The position numbers and the translations under genes were made by a program. The notes below the pieces were generated by a model, which saw only the letters and a list, made by a program, of their open reading frames with translations, did no database searches and was not told the DNA's origin. 64,000 nucleotides of DNA, from assembly GCF_002209555.1 (NCBI RefSeq), contig NZ_NJIF01000005.1, forward strand, positions 124,001 to 188,000, written 5' to 3'. Below are positions 17,380 through 28,199 of the stretch, piece by piece. Each line of letters begins with the position of its first letter. Position 1 is the first letter of the stretch. The DNA comes from Achromobacter insolitus. GTDB lineage: Bacteria; Pseudomonadota; Gammaproteobacteria; Burkholderiales; Burkholderiaceae_B.

Positions 17380-17638
17380 CTGTGTCTCCATTCCTCTGTC
17401 GGGATAGGCCGGCTGCTCGCCGGCGCCGTCGCGTCCCGCTACGCTCCGATCAGGAACGGCCGGTCCGCCACCCGCAGCCTAGAATCCAACAGTTGACAAA
17501 AAACTGAACAACTTGCGCGCAGCAGACCCATCCTGGCCTGTGCGATCCGTCCCCCTTCTTGCCCAACGGGGCCGCGCACTTGGCCCAAGCACGGTAAAAT
17601 GTTCGGTTTCGCACAAAAGTCATCAGGACAGGATCATC

Positions 17639-18743
17639 ATGGAAGCCGAACGTCAGAACCAGCTCGCAGCCCGCCTCGCCGATTACGCGGAGCGCGAACA
17701 GGCTCTACGGAGGTATCTTTGACTACGATGCCAAAGCCGAACGCCTGCAAGTCGTAAACGCCGAACTCGAAGATCCGGCGGTCTGGAACGACCCCAAGCA
17801 CGCCCAGGACCTGGGCCGTGAAAAGAAAGCCCTCGAAGACGTGGTGGAAACGCTCGCCAATCTCGGCACGGGCCTGGCCGACTCGAACGAATTGTTCGAA
17901 ATGGCCGCCGCCGACGATGACGACGCCACCCTCGAATCCATCGAGCAGGACGCCGACGCCTTCCAGGAAAAGCTGGAAGCCCTGGAATTCCGCCGCATGT
18001 TCTCCAATCCGGCCGACCCGCTGAATTGCTTCCTGGACATCCAGGCAGGCGCCGGCGGCACGGAAGCGCAGGACTGGGCCTCCATGCTGCTGCGCCAGTA
18101 CCTGAAGTACGCCGAGCGCAAGGGCTTCAAGGCTGAAGTGCTGGAAGAATCCGAAGGCGACGTGGCAGGCCTGAAGTCCGCCACCATCAAGATCGAAGGC
18201 GAATACGCCTTTGGCTACCTGCGCACGGAGACCGGCGTGCACCGCCTGGTCCGCAAGAGCCCGTTCGATTCGTCTGGTGGCCGCCACACGTCGTTTGCCA
18301 GCGTTTTCGTCTACCCCGAAGTCGACGAGTCCTTCGAAGTCGAAGTGAACCCCGCGGACTTGCGCGTGGACACCTACCGCGCTTCCGGCGCGGGCGGCCA
18401 GCACATCAACAAGACCGATTCGGCCGTGCGCCTGACCCACATGCCCACCGGCATCGTGGTGCAGTGCCAGAACGATCGTTCGCAGCATCGCAACCGCGCC
18501 GAAGCCATGCAGATGCTGAAGTCCAAGCTCTACGAACTGGAAATGCGCAATCGCATGGCCGAGCAGCAGAAGCTGGAAGACTCCAAGACTGATGTGGGCT
18601 GGGGCCACCAGATCCGTTCCTACGTGCTGGACCAGAGCCGCATCAAGGACCTGCGCACCAACGTCGAAATCTCCAACACCCAGAAGGTGCTGGACGGCGA
18701 CCTGGACCCCTTCATCCAGGCCAGCCTGAAGCAAGGCATCTAA
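17639..18743 (+). CDS. prfB: Peptide chain release factor 2, with programmed +1 frameshift
   Basis: RF2 reads UGA and UAA stop codons and triggers peptide release. The coding sequence is in two phases: 17639-17719, then skip T17720, then 17721-18743. Together they give 367 residues, the usual size. The first phase ends MEAERQNQ...ALRRYL at an in-frame TGA, and the second resumes [10 protein letters not shown]. The stop-recognition motif [10 protein letters not shown] and the catalytic loop [15 protein letters not shown] are intact. Annotators may wrongly call this a broken gene or start it downstream. It is followed 40 bases later by the SDR gene. Confidence 0.97.
17708..17723 (+). promoter_or_regulatory. 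prfB autoregulatory frameshift site
   Basis: The stretch CGGAGGTATCTTTGAC contains a Shine-Dalgarno-like GGAGG, three bases, then the slippery CTT followed by TGA and C. This is the known RF2 feedback signal: when RF2 is scarce, the ribosome slips forward one base at CTT and bypasses TGA at 17720-17722. Confidence 0.95.
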
Positions 18744-18783
18744 GTTTCGCGATACTCCCCTCAACGCATCCAGAGGTTCACGA

Positions 18784-19539
18784 ATGTCCGACACCATTGC
18801 AATTCTCACCGGCGCATCGCGCGGGATCGGCGCCGCCATGGCGCGCGGCCTGGCCAAACCAGGCACCCGCCTGATCACGTTGGCGCGCCGGGAAGATCCT
18901 GAGCTGGCCGCTTACGCGCGCTCGCAGGACGTGCAGCTCGAACAGCTGTCCGTGGACCTCTCGGACCTGAACGCCGTCGAGACGGTGGCGCAGCGCATCT
19001 GCGCGTCGCTGCCGCGCGACGCCGGCCGCTATCTGCTGATCAACAACGCCGGCACCGTGCATCCCATCGCGGGCACCGACGCGCTGGTCGACGGCGCGGC
19101 CATCGCCGCCGCCTTCAACCTGAACGTCAGCGCCGTCATGCTGCTCACGGCGCGCTTTCTGGCCGCGGTCGAAGACCTCCAGGCCGACCGCCGCGTGCTC
19201 AATATCTCCTCCGGCGCGGGCCGCAACCCGAATGCCGGCTGGGGCGTCTACTGCGCCACCAAGGCCGCGCTCGATATGTACTCGCGCGTGGTCAAGGCGG
19301 AGCAAGGCGCCGACGGCGCGCGCATCGTCGCGCTGGCCCCTGGCATCGTCGACACCGACATGCAGGTCGCCATCCGTTCCAGCGATCCGGAAAGCTTCCC
19401 GGCGCTGGCCAAGTTCCAGGAATTCCACGCGACCGGCAAGCTGTCTTCGCCCGCCAACGTGGCCTCCCGCATCCTCGCCTACCTGGATCGCGAAGATTTC
19501 GGCACGACCGAAATCGACGACATCCGCAATTACGACTGA
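18784..19539 (+). CDS. Short-chain dehydrogenase/reductase
   Basis: This 251-residue cytosolic oxidoreductase has a classical SDR layout. The NAD(P)-binding motif is TGASRGIG at 9-16, with the structural NNAG near residue 87, the catalytic Ser in NISSGAG, and the YCATK motif near 157-161. Sequence near the middle and the C-terminus ([10 protein letters not shown]-like ending) is reminiscent of the YueD/benzil-reductase and sepiapterin-reductase-like branch, but the substrate is not certain. It lies between prfB and lysS, ten bases before lysS, a frequent arrangement in this bacterial group. Confidence 0.88.
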   Translation: MSDTIAILTGASRGIGAAMARGLAKPGTRLITLARREDPELAAYARSQDVQLEQLSVDLSDLNAVETVAQRICASLPRDAGRYLLINNAGTVHPIAGTDALVDGAAIAAAFNLNVSAVMLLTARFLAAVEDLQADRRVLNISSGAGRNPNAGWGVYCATKAALDMYSRVVKAEQGADGARIVALAPGIVDTDMQVAIRSSDPESFPALAKFQEFHATGKLSSPANVASRILAYLDREDFGTTEIDDIRNYD

Positions 19540-19549
19540 CTCCCCGACC

Positions 19550-21073
19550 ATGACCGACCACTCGACCACTCCGGCGCCCGCCCAGGATGAAAACCGCTTG
19601 ATCGCCGAACGGCGCGCCAAGCTGGCCAAACTGCGCGAAACCGGGGTCGCGTATCCCAACGACTTCGTTCCGGACGCTCGCGCCGCCGCGCTGCATGACA
19701 AATACGACGGCCAGGAGCAGGAAGCCCTTGCCGCCAACCCTGTCACCGTCAAGGTCGCCGGCCGCATGATGCTCAAGCGCGTCATGGGCAAGGCCAGCTT
19801 CGCCACGCTGCAGGACAGCACCGGCCGCATCCAGATCTACCTGGACCGCGGCACCCTGGGCGAAGACAGCTACGCCGCGTTCAAGCAATGGGACATCGGC
19901 GACATCATCGCGATCGAAGGGTCGGTCTTCAAGACCAACAAGGGCGAGCTGTCGGTGCACGCCGCCAGCGCGCGCCTGCTGTCCAAGTCGCTGCGCCCGC
20001 TGCCCGACAAGTTCCACGGCGTGGCCGACCAGGAACTGCGCTACCGCCAACGCTACGTCGACCTCATCATGACGGACGCCACGCGCCGCACGTTCGAAGC
20101 GCGCAGCAAGGCCGTGGGCAGCATCCGCCAGTTCATGCTGAACGCCGGCTTCCTCGAAGTGGAAACCCCCATGCTGCACCCGATTCCGGGCGGCGCGGCG
20201 GCCAAGCCCTTCGTCACGCACCACAATGCGCTGGACATGGAAATGTTCCTGCGCATCGCCCCCGAGCTCTACCTCAAGCGCCTGATCGTGGGCGGCTTCG
20301 AGCGCGTCTTCGAAGTCAACCGCAACTTCCGCAACGAGGGCGTGAGCCCGCGCCACAATCCTGAATTCACCATGATGGAGTTCTATGCGGCCTTTGCGGA
20401 CTACCGCTGGCTCATGGACTTCACGGAAGAACTGATCCGCCAGGCCGCCATCTCGGCCACCGGCAGTGCCGTGCTGACCTACCAGGAGCGCGAGCTGGAC
20501 CTGGGCAAGCCGTTCGACCGCCTGACCATCTGCGAAGCCATCCTCAAGTACGCCCCGGGCTATACCCAGGCTCAACTCGACGATCCGGCCTTCCTGCGCG
20601 CGGAGCTCAAGAAGCTGGGCGCCGACGCGGACGGTCCGGTGCTGTCGCGCGCCGGCCTCGGCGCGCTGCAACTGGCTCTGTTCGAAGAGACCGCCGAAGC
20701 CAAGCTTTGGAACCCCACCTACATCATCGACTACCCGGTGGAAGTCTCCCCGCTGGCGCGCGCCTCCGACACCCGCGCAGGCATCACCGAGCGCTTCGAG
20801 CTCTTCATGACGGGCCGCGAAATCGCCAACGGCTTCTCGGAGCTGAACGACCCCGAAGACCAGGCCGAGCGTTTCCGCTCGCAGGTCGAGGCCAAGGACG
20901 CTGGCGACGAGGAAGCCATGTACTACGACGCGGACTACATCCGCGCCCTGGAATACGGCATGCCTCCGACGGGCGGCTGCGGCATCGGCATCGACCGCCT
21001 GGTCATGCTGCTGACCGACAGCCCCAGCATCCGCGACGTCATCCTCTTCCCGCACCTGCGCCGTGAAGACTAA
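19550..21073 (+). CDS. lysS: Lysyl-tRNA synthetase, class II
   Basis: LysS charges tRNA-Lys. The 507-residue protein has an N-terminal OB-fold anticodon-binding domain (about 60-160, with [19 protein letters not shown]) and a class II catalytic core with motif 2 [18 protein letters not shown] and motif 3 [13 protein letters not shown] near the C-terminus. The start ATG at 19550 gives the standard [25 protein letters not shown] beginning; the frame is open upstream only as a by-product of the SDR gene. It is probably transcribed with prfB and the SDR gene. Confidence 0.96.
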   Translation: MTDHSTTPAPAQDENRLIAERRAKLAKLRETGVAYPNDFVPDARAAALHDKYDGQEQEALAANPVTVKVAGRMMLKRVMGKASFATLQDSTGRIQIYLDRGTLGEDSYAAFKQWDIGDIIAIEGSVFKTNKGELSVHAASARLLSKSLRPLPDKFHGVADQELRYRQRYVDLIMTDATRRTFEARSKAVGSIRQFMLNAGFLEVETPMLHPIPGGAAAKPFVTHHNALDMEMFLRIAPELYLKRLIVGGFERVFEVNRNFRNEGVSPRHNPEFTMMEFYAAFADYRWLMDFTEELIRQAAISATGSAVLTYQERELDLGKPFDRLTICEAILKYAPGYTQAQLDDPAFLRAELKKLGADADGPVLSRAGLGALQLALFEETAEAKLWNPTYIIDYPVEVSPLARASDTRAGITERFELFMTGREIANGFSELNDPEDQAERFRSQVEAKDAGDEEAMYYDADYIRALEYGMPPTGGCGIGIDRLVMLLTDSPSIRDVILFPHLRRED

Positions 21074-21088
21074 GCAGGCGCTGGCATC

Positions 21089-21409
21089 ATGATCTTCAAG
21101 ATCCTGATGCTGCTGCTCGTCGCGGCGGGGCTGATCTACTGGATCAAACAGCCCCGCGGCGGCACGCCCTATTCGCCCTACCCGACGGCGCGCCCGCGCC
21201 GGCCGGTGTTCATCGCGCTATGCATCGCCGCAGCCCTCTCGGTGGCCGCCTCGTTGATGACCTTCCTGCTGTGGGCGGGCGGCGTGGCAGGCGGGGTCAC
21301 CGGCGGCGGCTATCGCGGCCAGGTGGATTTCCTGCTGCCCGTGGCGGGCACCCTGCTGGCGTTGGCTGTCGTCTGCGCCGTGGGCGCGTTCTTCAAACGC
21401 CGGGGCTAG
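21089..21409 (+). CDS. Small membrane protein of unknown function
   Basis: The 106-residue protein has three hydrophobic segments: residues 2-18, 40-65 and 80-100. Between the first two is a Pro/Arg-rich linker (KQPRGGTPYSPYPTARPRRP). I recognise no family. It follows lysS by 15 bases on the same strand and ends 16 bases before the convergent TetR gene. A hairpin overlapping its stop (CGGGGC at 21401-21406 with GCCCCG at 21412-21417) has no T-run. Confidence 0.7.
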   Translation: MIFKILMLLLVAAGLIYWIKQPRGGTPYSPYPTARPRRPVFIALCIAAALSVAASLMTFLLWAGGVAGGVTGGGYRGQVDFLLPVAGTLLALAVVCAVGAFFKRRG

Positions 21410-21425
21410 ACGCCCCGCGGCCCAC

Positions 21426-22061
21426 CTATTCCGGCCACTTGCCGGCCCCGGCCGGCAGCGAAGGCAGCGACGCCTGCAACATCGCATCAATGAACTCGGC
21501 GGGTTGCAAGCGGCCATCCGGCTTGTACCACTGCACCGTCAGGTTCATGGCGCCCAGCACGCAACGCTTGATGACGCGCGCATCGCCCTGGAGCAACCCG
21601 ACGGCGACGGCCGCGGCCACCGCATCCTGCCACATCGCCTCGTAGCGGTCGCTCAGCGATTTCACGGCTGCCCGGCTGGGCGCGGACAAGCTGCGCCATT
21701 CGTACACCAAGGCGTTCATGGCGTCGCCCCCCGCGCCGTGCAGCATGCTCCACATGTGCACACGGAACAGCGCCGCCAACCTGTCGGCCGGCGCCTGGTA
21801 GCGCGCCAGCGCCCGCTCGCCGTCGTCTATCACTTCCTGGATGCCGTTGTTCATCACCGCCACCAGGATCTCCTCCTTGCTGCGGAAATGATGGAACAGG
21901 CTGCCTGACTGCAGGCCCACCGCCCGCGCCAGCTCGCGCACCGTCGTGCGCTCGTAGCCGTGCTTGCAGAACAGCTGCCCCGCAGTCAGGACCACTTCGC
22001 GCCGACGTTCGGACTCGGAGCCCTCGTCCCGAGCGCCGGCGGCCTCCCGGATTTTCTCCAT
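21426..22061 (-). CDS. TetR family transcriptional regulator
   Basis: This 211-residue repressor-type protein has an N-terminal helix-turn-helix (about 20-65) with RREVVLTAGQLFCKHGYERTTVRELARAVGLQSGSLFHHFRSKEEIL, followed by an all-helical ligand-binding domain of about 140 residues. It is the last gene of the leftward operon, six bases after the thiolase gene. Regulators of acyl-CoA catabolism in this family often bind acyl-CoA esters. It probably controls the whole liv-ligase-thiolase operon and the divergent enoyl-CoA hydratase gene through the palindrome at 30050-30069. Its ligand is unknown. Confidence 0.9.
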   Translation of the reverse strand: MEKIREAAGARDEGSESERRREVVLTAGQLFCKHGYERTTVRELARAVGLQSGSLFHHFRSKEEILVAVMNNGIQEVIDDGERALARYQAPADRLAALFRVHMWSMLHGAGGDAMNALVYEWRSLSAPSRAAVKSLSDRYEAMWQDAVAAAVAVGLLQGDARVIKRCVLGAMNLTVQWYKPDGRLQPAEFIDAMLQASLPSLPAGAGKWPE

Positions 22062-22067
22062 GTGCGG

Positions 22068-23222
22068 TCACAGCCTCTGGATGATGGTCGCAGTAGCCAT
22101 GCCGTGGCCGATGCACATCAGTTGCATGCCCAGCTCTCCTTCGGTCGCCTCCAGCCCTGCCAGCATCTTGGCCATCAAGCCGGCTCCCGTCGCCCCGAGC
22201 GGATGACCATGGGCGATTGCGCCGCCCCAGGGATTGACGCGTGACAGGTTGGCGCCCAGTTCACGCTGCCACGCCAACACCACGCTGGCGAAGGCCTCAT
22301 TGATCTCGATCCAGTCGATATCGTCCAGACTCAGGCCTGCGCGCGACAGCGCCTGGCGGGCCGCCGGTATCACTCCCGTCAGTTGCAGCACCGGATCCGA
22401 CCCCACCGCCACCCGCGCCAGAAAGCGCGCGCGGGGCCGCAGTCCGTCGGCCAGCGCTGCGTCGCGATCGGCCAGCAATACCGCGGAGGCGCCATCGGCG
22501 AGCTGGCTGGCGTTGGCGGCGGTGACGCGACCCTGGCCCGGCGGCCGCAATGCGGGCGCCATGGCCGCCATGCGGGCGGCATCCGTCTTTTCGCGTATGC
22601 CTTCGTCGCGCCGCGCCGCCTCCTGCGGCCCCGGCAGCAGCTCGGCATGGCGGCCCGCCTGCGCCGCGCTCCAGGCGCGCGCATGGCTCTCGCGGGCCCA
22701 TTCATCCATTTCGGCCTGAGAGAGCTGCCAGCGCTCGGCAATCCGCTCGGCGCTCTCGATCTGGTGGATCAGCGGATAACGATCCAGCAAGGCCGGATTC
22801 AGGGTCTCGAAACCGCGAAACTCGCCCTGGCCCAGCGTCACGTCCAGGAACATCGGCACACGGCTCATGCTCTCGACGCCGCCCGCGACCACATAACGCA
22901 TATCGCCCGCAGCGATGGCCTGCGCGCCAAAATGCACCGCCTGCTGGCTGGATCCGCACATGCGGTTCAGGGCCACGCCCGGTACGCTCTCGGGCAGTCC
23001 TGCCAGCATGGCCGCCAGCCTGCCGATATTGGCGCCTTGCTCGCCGGCCTGGCTGACGCAGCCGGCGATCAGGTCCTCGACCTGGGCGCCAGGCAGTCCG
23101 GCTCGCGCCAGCAGGCCGCGTACGGTATCGGCCAGCAACGTGTCCGGGCGGGTATCCGCCCACCATCCCCCGCGCCGTCCGAAGGGGGTGCGCACGGCCT
23201 CCACGATCACAGCTTCGTTCAT
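22068..23222 (-). CDS. Acetyl-CoA C-acyltransferase (thiolase)
   Basis: The enzyme cleaves a 3-ketoacyl-CoA with CoA, releasing acetyl-CoA, or runs the reverse condensation. The 384-residue protein has the thiolase active site: nucleophilic Cys in [12 protein letters not shown] near residue 89, EINEAFASV near 309, the [15 protein letters not shown] His block near 338, and the C-terminal [10 protein letters not shown] Cys/His block. All catalytic positions are present. Its start overlaps the ligase stop (ATGA), so translation is coupled. In context it should be the last step of beta-oxidation of the acid taken up by the liv system. Confidence 0.93.
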   Translation of the reverse strand: MNEAVIVEAVRTPFGRRGGWWADTRPDTLLADTVRGLLARAGLPGAQVEDLIAGCVSQAGEQGANIGRLAAMLAGLPESVPGVALNRMCGSSQQAVHFGAQAIAAGDMRYVVAGGVESMSRVPMFLDVTLGQGEFRGFETLNPALLDRYPLIHQIESAERIAERWQLSQAEMDEWARESHARAWSAAQAGRHAELLPGPQEAARRDEGIREKTDAARMAAMAPALRPPGQGRVTAANASQLADGASAVLLADRDAALADGLRPRARFLARVAVGSDPVLQLTGVIPAARQALSRAGLSLDDIDWIEINEAFASVVLAWQRELGANLSRVNPWGGAIAHGHPLGATGAGLMAKMLAGLEATEGELGMQLMCIGHGMATATIIQRL

Positions 23223-25078
23223 GCCGTTGTCTCCTCAACGTAGAGCGCTTCGATTTCGTCCGCATAGCTGCGGTAGATGCTGGCGCGCCTGACCTTCATG
23301 GTCGCGGTCACCTCGCCATCGTCATGGTCCAGCTCCTTGGTCAGCAAGTGGAAGCGCTTGATCTGCGCCACCGGAGCCAGCCCGGCGTTGGCGCGCGCGA
23401 CTTCCTCTTGGACCAGTTCGCGCACCTGCGGGCATTCGGCCAGCGACCGGAAGTGCGTGAAGGCGATGCGGCGCGACTCCGCCCATTTGCCCACCGTGTC
23501 GAACTCCAGCTGGATCAGCGCCGACACGTACTTTCTGCCGTCGGCGATCACAATGCATTCCTTGACGTAAGGACTGCCCTTGACGGCATTCTCGATCTCG
23601 GAAGGCGTCAGGTTCTTGCCGCCGGCCGTGATCATGATGTCCTTCAGCCGGTCCACGATGCGCACACGTCCCGCATCTTCCGCCACGACGTCGCCGGTAT
23701 AGAGCCAGCCATCGCGCACGGTGCTGGCCGTAGCATCGGGATTCTTGTAATAGCCCTGGAACACCATGTCGCCGCGCACCAGCAGTTCGCCGGCCTCGCC
23801 CATGCGCCATTCCACCCCCAGGATGGGCTCGCCCACGGTTCCTACCTTCACTCGGTCGGGATGCTGGCCGAAGATCATGCCCGCCGACTCCGTCAGCCCG
23901 TAGACCTCGATCAATGGCACGCCCAGCGTGCGGAAATAGCGCACCACGTCCGGCGAGATCGGCGCCGCGCCCGTCATGGCCACGCGCACCCGGCGCAGGC
24001 CAATGAAATTCTGCAAGGCGCGCAGCACCAGCCAGTACCACAGCCAACGCGTCCAGCGCTCGCCCAGCGTGTACTGCGCGGGGGACTTCTCCAGGAACGG
24101 CCCGCAAGCTGCAATTGCGCGTCGGTACAACCATTGCTGCAGGCGCCCTGCTTCCTGCATCTTGATCGAAATGGCCGCATGCAGCTTTTCCCAGATACGA
24201 GGCACGCCCAGGAATATCGTCGGGGCGACCTCTCGCAGGTCTTCCTGCACCGTGCGTATCGATTCGCCGAAATTCACCTGCGCGCCCAGGTAAATGGGCA
24301 CGAAGGTGGAAAGCATCTGTTCAGCTACGTGGCATAGCGGCAGGTACGACAAATGCACGCTGTTGCCGTCCATCGCCAGCCGGTCGGCGATCCCCGGCGC
24401 CACGCCGCGCATGTTGCCGTAGCTGAGCATTGCGCCTTTGGGTTTGCCGGTGGAGCCGGATGTGTAGATCATGAGGCCGGTGTCTTCCAGGCCCTGGCCG
24501 TCCAGCGCCTGGTTCAGCGCGGCAAGCTCTTCAGCCTCGCGCCGCTTGCCCTCCGCCTCGATCTCGGCATAGGTCACGATGCGTACGCGGTCAGCGGGCG
24601 CATAGGATCGCAGGCCCTTCGTTTCCATCATGATGATGCGCCGCAAGAGCGGCAGCCTGTCCGCTACCTGCAGTACCTTATCAGTCTGCTCCTGGTCCTC
24701 GCACACGACCAGTTCCACGTCCGCGTGCTGCAGCACATAGCCCATTTCCTCGGCCGGACTGGTCGAATACACGCCCACGGCCACCGCGCCGACGGCCCCC
24801 GCCCCCATCTGGGCCAGCAACCACTCCACGCGGTTCTCGGACACGATGGCAACGCGGCCTCCCACGCTCAGCCCCTGCGCGCGCAGCCCCAATCCCACGT
24901 GGCAGGCCCGGCGCCAGTACTCCGCCCAGCTCAGCGGCTTCCAGATGCCGAAGTCCTTCTGCCGGATGGCAATGGCTGTGGGGCGCAGGCGAGCCTGCTC
25001 GCGCAGCATCTGCGGCAGCGTCAACGCCGGCCAGTCCTGCGCGGATGCGCTGGAGATATCCATGTGCTTGTCCGTCAT
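23219..25078 (-). CDS. AMP-dependent acyl-CoA ligase (long-chain type)
   Basis: This ligase activates a carboxylic acid to its CoA thioester with ATP. The 619-residue protein has the ANL P-loop [16 protein letters not shown] near residue 205, the acyl-adenylate motif [10 protein letters not shown], the hinge region [43 protein letters not shown], and a long C-terminal extension as in FadD15-like enzymes. The size and the [14 protein letters not shown] segment fit long-chain or bulky acids rather than acetate. It is coupled by ATGA overlaps to livF upstream and to the thiolase gene downstream. Confidence 0.92.
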   Translation of the reverse strand: MTDKHMDISSASAQDWPALTLPQMLREQARLRPTAIAIRQKDFGIWKPLSWAEYWRRACHVGLGLRAQGLSVGGRVAIVSENRVEWLLAQMGAGAVGAVAVGVYSTSPAEEMGYVLQHADVELVVCEDQEQTDKVLQVADRLPLLRRIIMMETKGLRSYAPADRVRIVTYAEIEAEGKRREAEELAALNQALDGQGLEDTGLMIYTSGSTGKPKGAMLSYGNMRGVAPGIADRLAMDGNSVHLSYLPLCHVAEQMLSTFVPIYLGAQVNFGESIRTVQEDLREVAPTIFLGVPRIWEKLHAAISIKMQEAGRLQQWLYRRAIAACGPFLEKSPAQYTLGERWTRWLWYWLVLRALQNFIGLRRVRVAMTGAAPISPDVVRYFRTLGVPLIEVYGLTESAGMIFGQHPDRVKVGTVGEPILGVEWRMGEAGELLVRGDMVFQGYYKNPDATASTVRDGWLYTGDVVAEDAGRVRIVDRLKDIMITAGGKNLTPSEIENAVKGSPYVKECIVIADGRKYVSALIQLEFDTVGKWAESRRIAFTHFRSLAECPQVRELVQEEVARANAGLAPVAQIKRFHLLTKELDHDDGEVTATMKVRRASIYRSYADEIEALYVEETTA

Positions 25079-25914
25079 GAAAGCCAGCGCTTGCGGCGCT
25101 TGTAATGCTTGATGTCGCGAAAGCCACGGGCCTCGCCCGTTCCGCCCACGCCTAGGTAGAACTCGCGCACGTCAGGGTCCGCGGCCAGCTTCTCGGCGCT
25201 GCCGTCGATCACGACCTTGCCCGTTTCCATGATGTAGCCGTAGTTGGCTACCGCCAGCGCCACCGAGGCGTTCTGCTCGACCAGCAGCATAGAGACCCCC
25301 TGTTCGTGGTTGATGCGCGCGATGATGGAGAAAATGTTCTCCACCAACATCGGCGACAGGCCCAGCGAGGGTTCGTCCAGCAGCATCAGCCGGGGTTGCG
25401 CGATCAGCGCCCGGCCGATGGCCAGCATCTGTTGTTCGCCGCCCGACAGGTAGCCCGCCAGGCCGCGGCGCCGCTCGAACAGCCGCGGGAAGTAGCCATA
25501 GACCAGGTCGAAGTCCGGCCTTGCGTCCGACCTGCCCGTCAACGCGTAGGTCGCGGCCACCAGGTTTTCTTCGACTGTCAGGTCCTCGAACACCCGGCGT
25601 CCTTCCATCACGTGCGCCAGCCCCGCCCTCACCAGGTTCTGGGGCCGGGCGCCCGCGGTGTCTCCGCCGTTGAAGACGATCTGCCCACGCACCAATGCGC
25701 CATCCTCCAGGTCCAGAAGGCCGGACACGGCCTTCAGCGTGGTGGACTTGCCGGCGCCATTGCTGCCCAGTAGCGCCACGATGCTGCCGGCGGGCACCGA
25801 CAAGGACAAGCCGCGCAGCACCTGCACCGCCTTGTTGTAGACGACTTCGATATTGTTGATATCGAGCACCGCCGGAGCGGGCGCCACGGTTTGCGCGTCA
25901 TGTCCAGGGGTCAC
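25075..25914 (-). CDS. livF: Branched-chain-type ABC transporter ATP-binding protein LivF
   Basis: The 279-residue ATPase belongs to the LivF branch of the hydrophobic amino-acid uptake family. Walker A is GSNGAGKST, the signature is LSGGEQQMLAIGRAL, Walker B is LMLLDEPSLGLSP, and the LivF-type LLVEQNASVALAVANYGYIMETGKV follows. The C-terminus has an unusual basic tail ([16 protein letters not shown]). The start is a GTG at 25914 with GAGG five bases before it. Operon partners (ligase and thiolase) suggest the substrate is an acid that is catabolised as a CoA ester rather than an amino acid. Confidence 0.92.
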   Translation of the reverse strand: MTPGHDAQTVAPAPAVLDINNIEVVYNKAVQVLRGLSLSVPAGSIVALLGSNGAGKSTTLKAVSGLLDLEDGALVRGQIVFNGGDTAGARPQNLVRAGLAHVMEGRRVFEDLTVEENLVAATYALTGRSDARPDFDLVYGYFPRLFERRRGLAGYLSGGEQQMLAIGRALIAQPRLMLLDEPSLGLSPMLVENIFSIIARINHEQGVSMLLVEQNASVALAVANYGYIMETGKVVIDGSAEKLAADPDVREFYLGVGGTGEARGFRDIKHYKRRKRWLS

Positions 25915-25921
25915 GGTCGCC

Positions 25922-27103
25922 TCACTTCAGCACAATCCAGTCGGACGCCGGAACCATCTGCTTCTGCTTCACATCGGCGCGATAGATCCGGCCCACAGGG
26001 ATCGAATTGCCTTTGATGGAAATCGGCACCCCGATCAGGCCGCCGGTGTCGAAATCCTTGATACCGTCCAGCGCCGCCTTCATATTGGCGCTGGTCAGCT
26101 CCTTGCCCGCGTCCAGCGTGCGCTTGGCGACTTCAGTGAACAGCATGGCGGCCAGGAAGCCCTGCATGTAGCCCGTGCTCTGGTATTGCGGACGCATCTC
26201 GCGGATCTTCTTGAGCATCGGCGCGTCGGCAGCCGTGTCGTAGTAATAGCGGTACGGCATCACGCCCATGAAACCTTCGGCATCCTCGCCCATCTGCATC
26301 ACGGTGGAGTTGTCCATGGTCCAGAACGTGCCCATGTAGCGCGTCTTCAGGCCCATGCGCTTACCCTGCCCCACGAACTCCGGGATGGGCGCCAGCACAT
26401 AGCCATGGAAAATGGTGTAGTCCGGATCGGCGCGGCGCAGCTTGATCACCTCGGTCGACACGTCCACGCTGCCCGGCGGCGTCATGATCTCGGTCGCGAC
26501 CTTCAACCCCAGTTTCTCCGCCACCGCGCGCGAGCTGGCAATGGGATCGCGGCCGAACTCGGTGTCCGAATACACGAAGGCCACCTTGGCGCCAGGCTGT
26601 TCCTTGGCGATGTAGCGCAACAGGATGCCGAACATCTCCGTGTAGTCGGGGCCCAGCATGAACTGGGCGGGATACTTCGCCGGATCGTTGAGCTCCGTGG
26701 CGAACGACGCGCCGGTCATCAAGATGTCGCCCGTGCGGTTCAGCTCGGCGTTGATGGTCTTGGAAAAACCAGTGGAATCCCCGTAGTAGAAGTTCACCTT
26801 GTTCTGGCTGGTGATCTTCTTGAACGCCGCCACCGACGCGTCCACCTTGTACGCGGTGTCCTCCGGCACATAGCGCAGCTTGCGGCCCTTCACCCCGCCC
26901 TGGTCATTGACGATCTTCACGTAGTCGGTGATGCCGGCATGGATGCCCTGTCCCGCGAACGCGAACACCCCGCTCAGCGGGATGGACCCGCCCAGCACCA
27001 GGTCTTCGGCCGCCTGCGCGGCTGGCGCCGCGGACAGGGCCGCCGCCAGGCCCAGGGGGGCCAACAACCTCGATAAACCGCTGCCGATCCGGATGCGCTT
27101 CAT
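25922..27103 (-). CDS. Periplasmic binding protein of branched-chain-type ABC transporter (LivK-like)
   Basis: The 393-residue protein has a Sec signal ending near APAAQAAED, then the type I periplasmic-binding fold with LVLGGSIPLSGVFAFAGQGIHAGITDYVKIVNDQGGVKGRKL. It binds the substrate for the liv permeases. Such liv systems next to CoA ligases are commonly used for aromatic or aliphatic carboxylates, but the pocket cannot be read by eye. It lies between livM (55 bases) and livF (seven bases) rather than first in the operon. Confidence 0.9.
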   Translation of the reverse strand: MKRIRIGSGLSRLLAPLGLAAALSAAPAAQAAEDLVLGGSIPLSGVFAFAGQGIHAGITDYVKIVNDQGGVKGRKLRYVPEDTAYKVDASVAAFKKITSQNKVNFYYGDSTGFSKTINAELNRTGDILMTGASFATELNDPAKYPAQFMLGPDYTEMFGILLRYIAKEQPGAKVAFVYSDTEFGRDPIASSRAVAEKLGLKVATEIMTPPGSVDVSTEVIKLRRADPDYTIFHGYVLAPIPEFVGQGKRMGLKTRYMGTFWTMDNSTVMQMGEDAEGFMGVMPYRYYYDTAADAPMLKKIREMRPQYQSTGYMQGFLAAMLFTEVAKRTLDAGKELTSANMKAALDGIKDFDTGGLIGVPISIKGNSIPVGRIYRADVKQKQMVPASDWIVLK

Positions 27104-27158
27104 GGTTAGTCTCCTGAGGGTCTTATGGGTGGCCGCTGCCGCGTTCGCCGCGTGTGGG

Positions 27159-28196
27159 CTAGGTGCGGAAGGGCCAAAGGTGGAAGTAGCGGCGCACCCG
27201 CCGCCAGATTTCCGCGAGCCCGTGCGGCTCGAAGATCAGAAAGCCCACGATCAGCAGGCCGAAAACTATGGTGCGCACCGGCGAGATCAGGCGCAGCGCG
27301 TCACCGCCCACCGGCAGCCAGCCCACGACCAGCTTGAGCAGCTCCGGCACCATGGTCATGAAGATGGCGCCCAGGATGGAACCCAGGATCGTGCCCATGC
27401 CGCCCACGATGATGGCCGCCAGGAAGAAAATCGACATGATCAGGGGAAAGCTCTCGGGCGTAACGACACGGAAGAAGTAGGCCCACATCCCGCCCGCCAC
27501 GCCGGCGTAGAACGAGGACAGGCCGAACGAAAGCAGCTTGTAGCGCAGCAGGCGTATGCCTAATACCTCGGCCGAAATGTCACGGTCGCGTATGGCGATG
27601 AAGGCGCGGCCGATGCGCGTGCGAAATAGATTGGCCGCGCCCAGCACCATGAGCGCCGTGACCGGCACGATCAGCCAGTAGATCTTGAACGAGGTGTCCA
27701 GGTCCACGCCCAGCACGCGCGCCGGCGGCACCTGCATCCCTGTCGTACCTCCAGTGAACTGCCAATTGGCAAAGATGAAATGCGCGATGAACGAGGCGGC
27801 GATCGTGGCGATGGCCAAATAAAGGCCCTTCACCCGCAGGGACGGGATCCCCACGAGCAGGCCGCCCGCCATCGCCACCAGCCCCGCAGCCACCAGATTG
27901 AGCAGCACCGGCGTGCCCAGCCGCTGCTCCAGCACCGCGACCGTGTATGCGCCCAATCCCATGAAGGCCGCCTGTCCCAGGCTGACCAGTCCGGTGTAGC
28001 CCGTAAGAATGTTCAGGCCCGTGGCGCTGGCGACATTGATGGCCACCAGGCAGGCCAGGTACAACCAGTAGGCATCCGCCGCGAAGGGGAACATGACGAG
28101 GGACGCAGCCAGCAAGGCCAGCCACGCCTTTTGCGTGCGGGTGTCGAACAACGCTTCATCCGCAAGATATGTCTGCTTGGCAGTCGCGATGCGCAT
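27159..28196 (-). CDS. livM: Branched-chain-type ABC transporter permease LivM
   Basis: This 345-residue inner-membrane permease has about nine hydrophobic segments and LivM marks: ATGLNILTGYTGLVSLGQAAFMGLGAY near residue 60, the SLRVKGLYLAIATIAASFI segment, and the coupling loop IAIRDRDISAEVLGIRLLRYKLLSFGLSSFYAGVAGGMWAY. It pairs with LivH, whose gene ends three bases upstream. Confidence 0.93.
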   Translation of the reverse strand: MRIATAKQTYLADEALFDTRTQKAWLALLAASLVMFPFAADAYWLYLACLVAINVASATGLNILTGYTGLVSLGQAAFMGLGAYTVAVLEQRLGTPVLLNLVAAGLVAMAGGLLVGIPSLRVKGLYLAIATIAASFIAHFIFANWQFTGGTTGMQVPPARVLGVDLDTSFKIYWLIVPVTALMVLGAANLFRTRIGRAFIAIRDRDISAEVLGIRLLRYKLLSFGLSSFYAGVAGGMWAYFFRVVTPESFPLIMSIFFLAAIIVGGMGTILGSILGAIFMTMVPELLKLVVGWLPVGGDALRLISPVRTIVFGLLIVGFLIFEPHGLAEIWRRVRRYFHLWPFRT

Positions 28197-28199
28197 CGG

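Noticed and set aside
17639-17722. A possible broken prfB or separate short peptide gene
   Set aside because: The stop codon is the programmed frameshift site; the downstream frame is intact and complete.
19292-21055. A 587-codon leftward frame opposite lysS
   Set aside because: It is antisense to lysS, whose motifs are all intact, and the translation is His/Ala/Val-rich noise.
21401-21417. An intrinsic terminator between the small membrane gene and the TetR gene
   Set aside because: A six-base GC stem exists but there is no T-run on either side, and part of it lies in the coding sequence.
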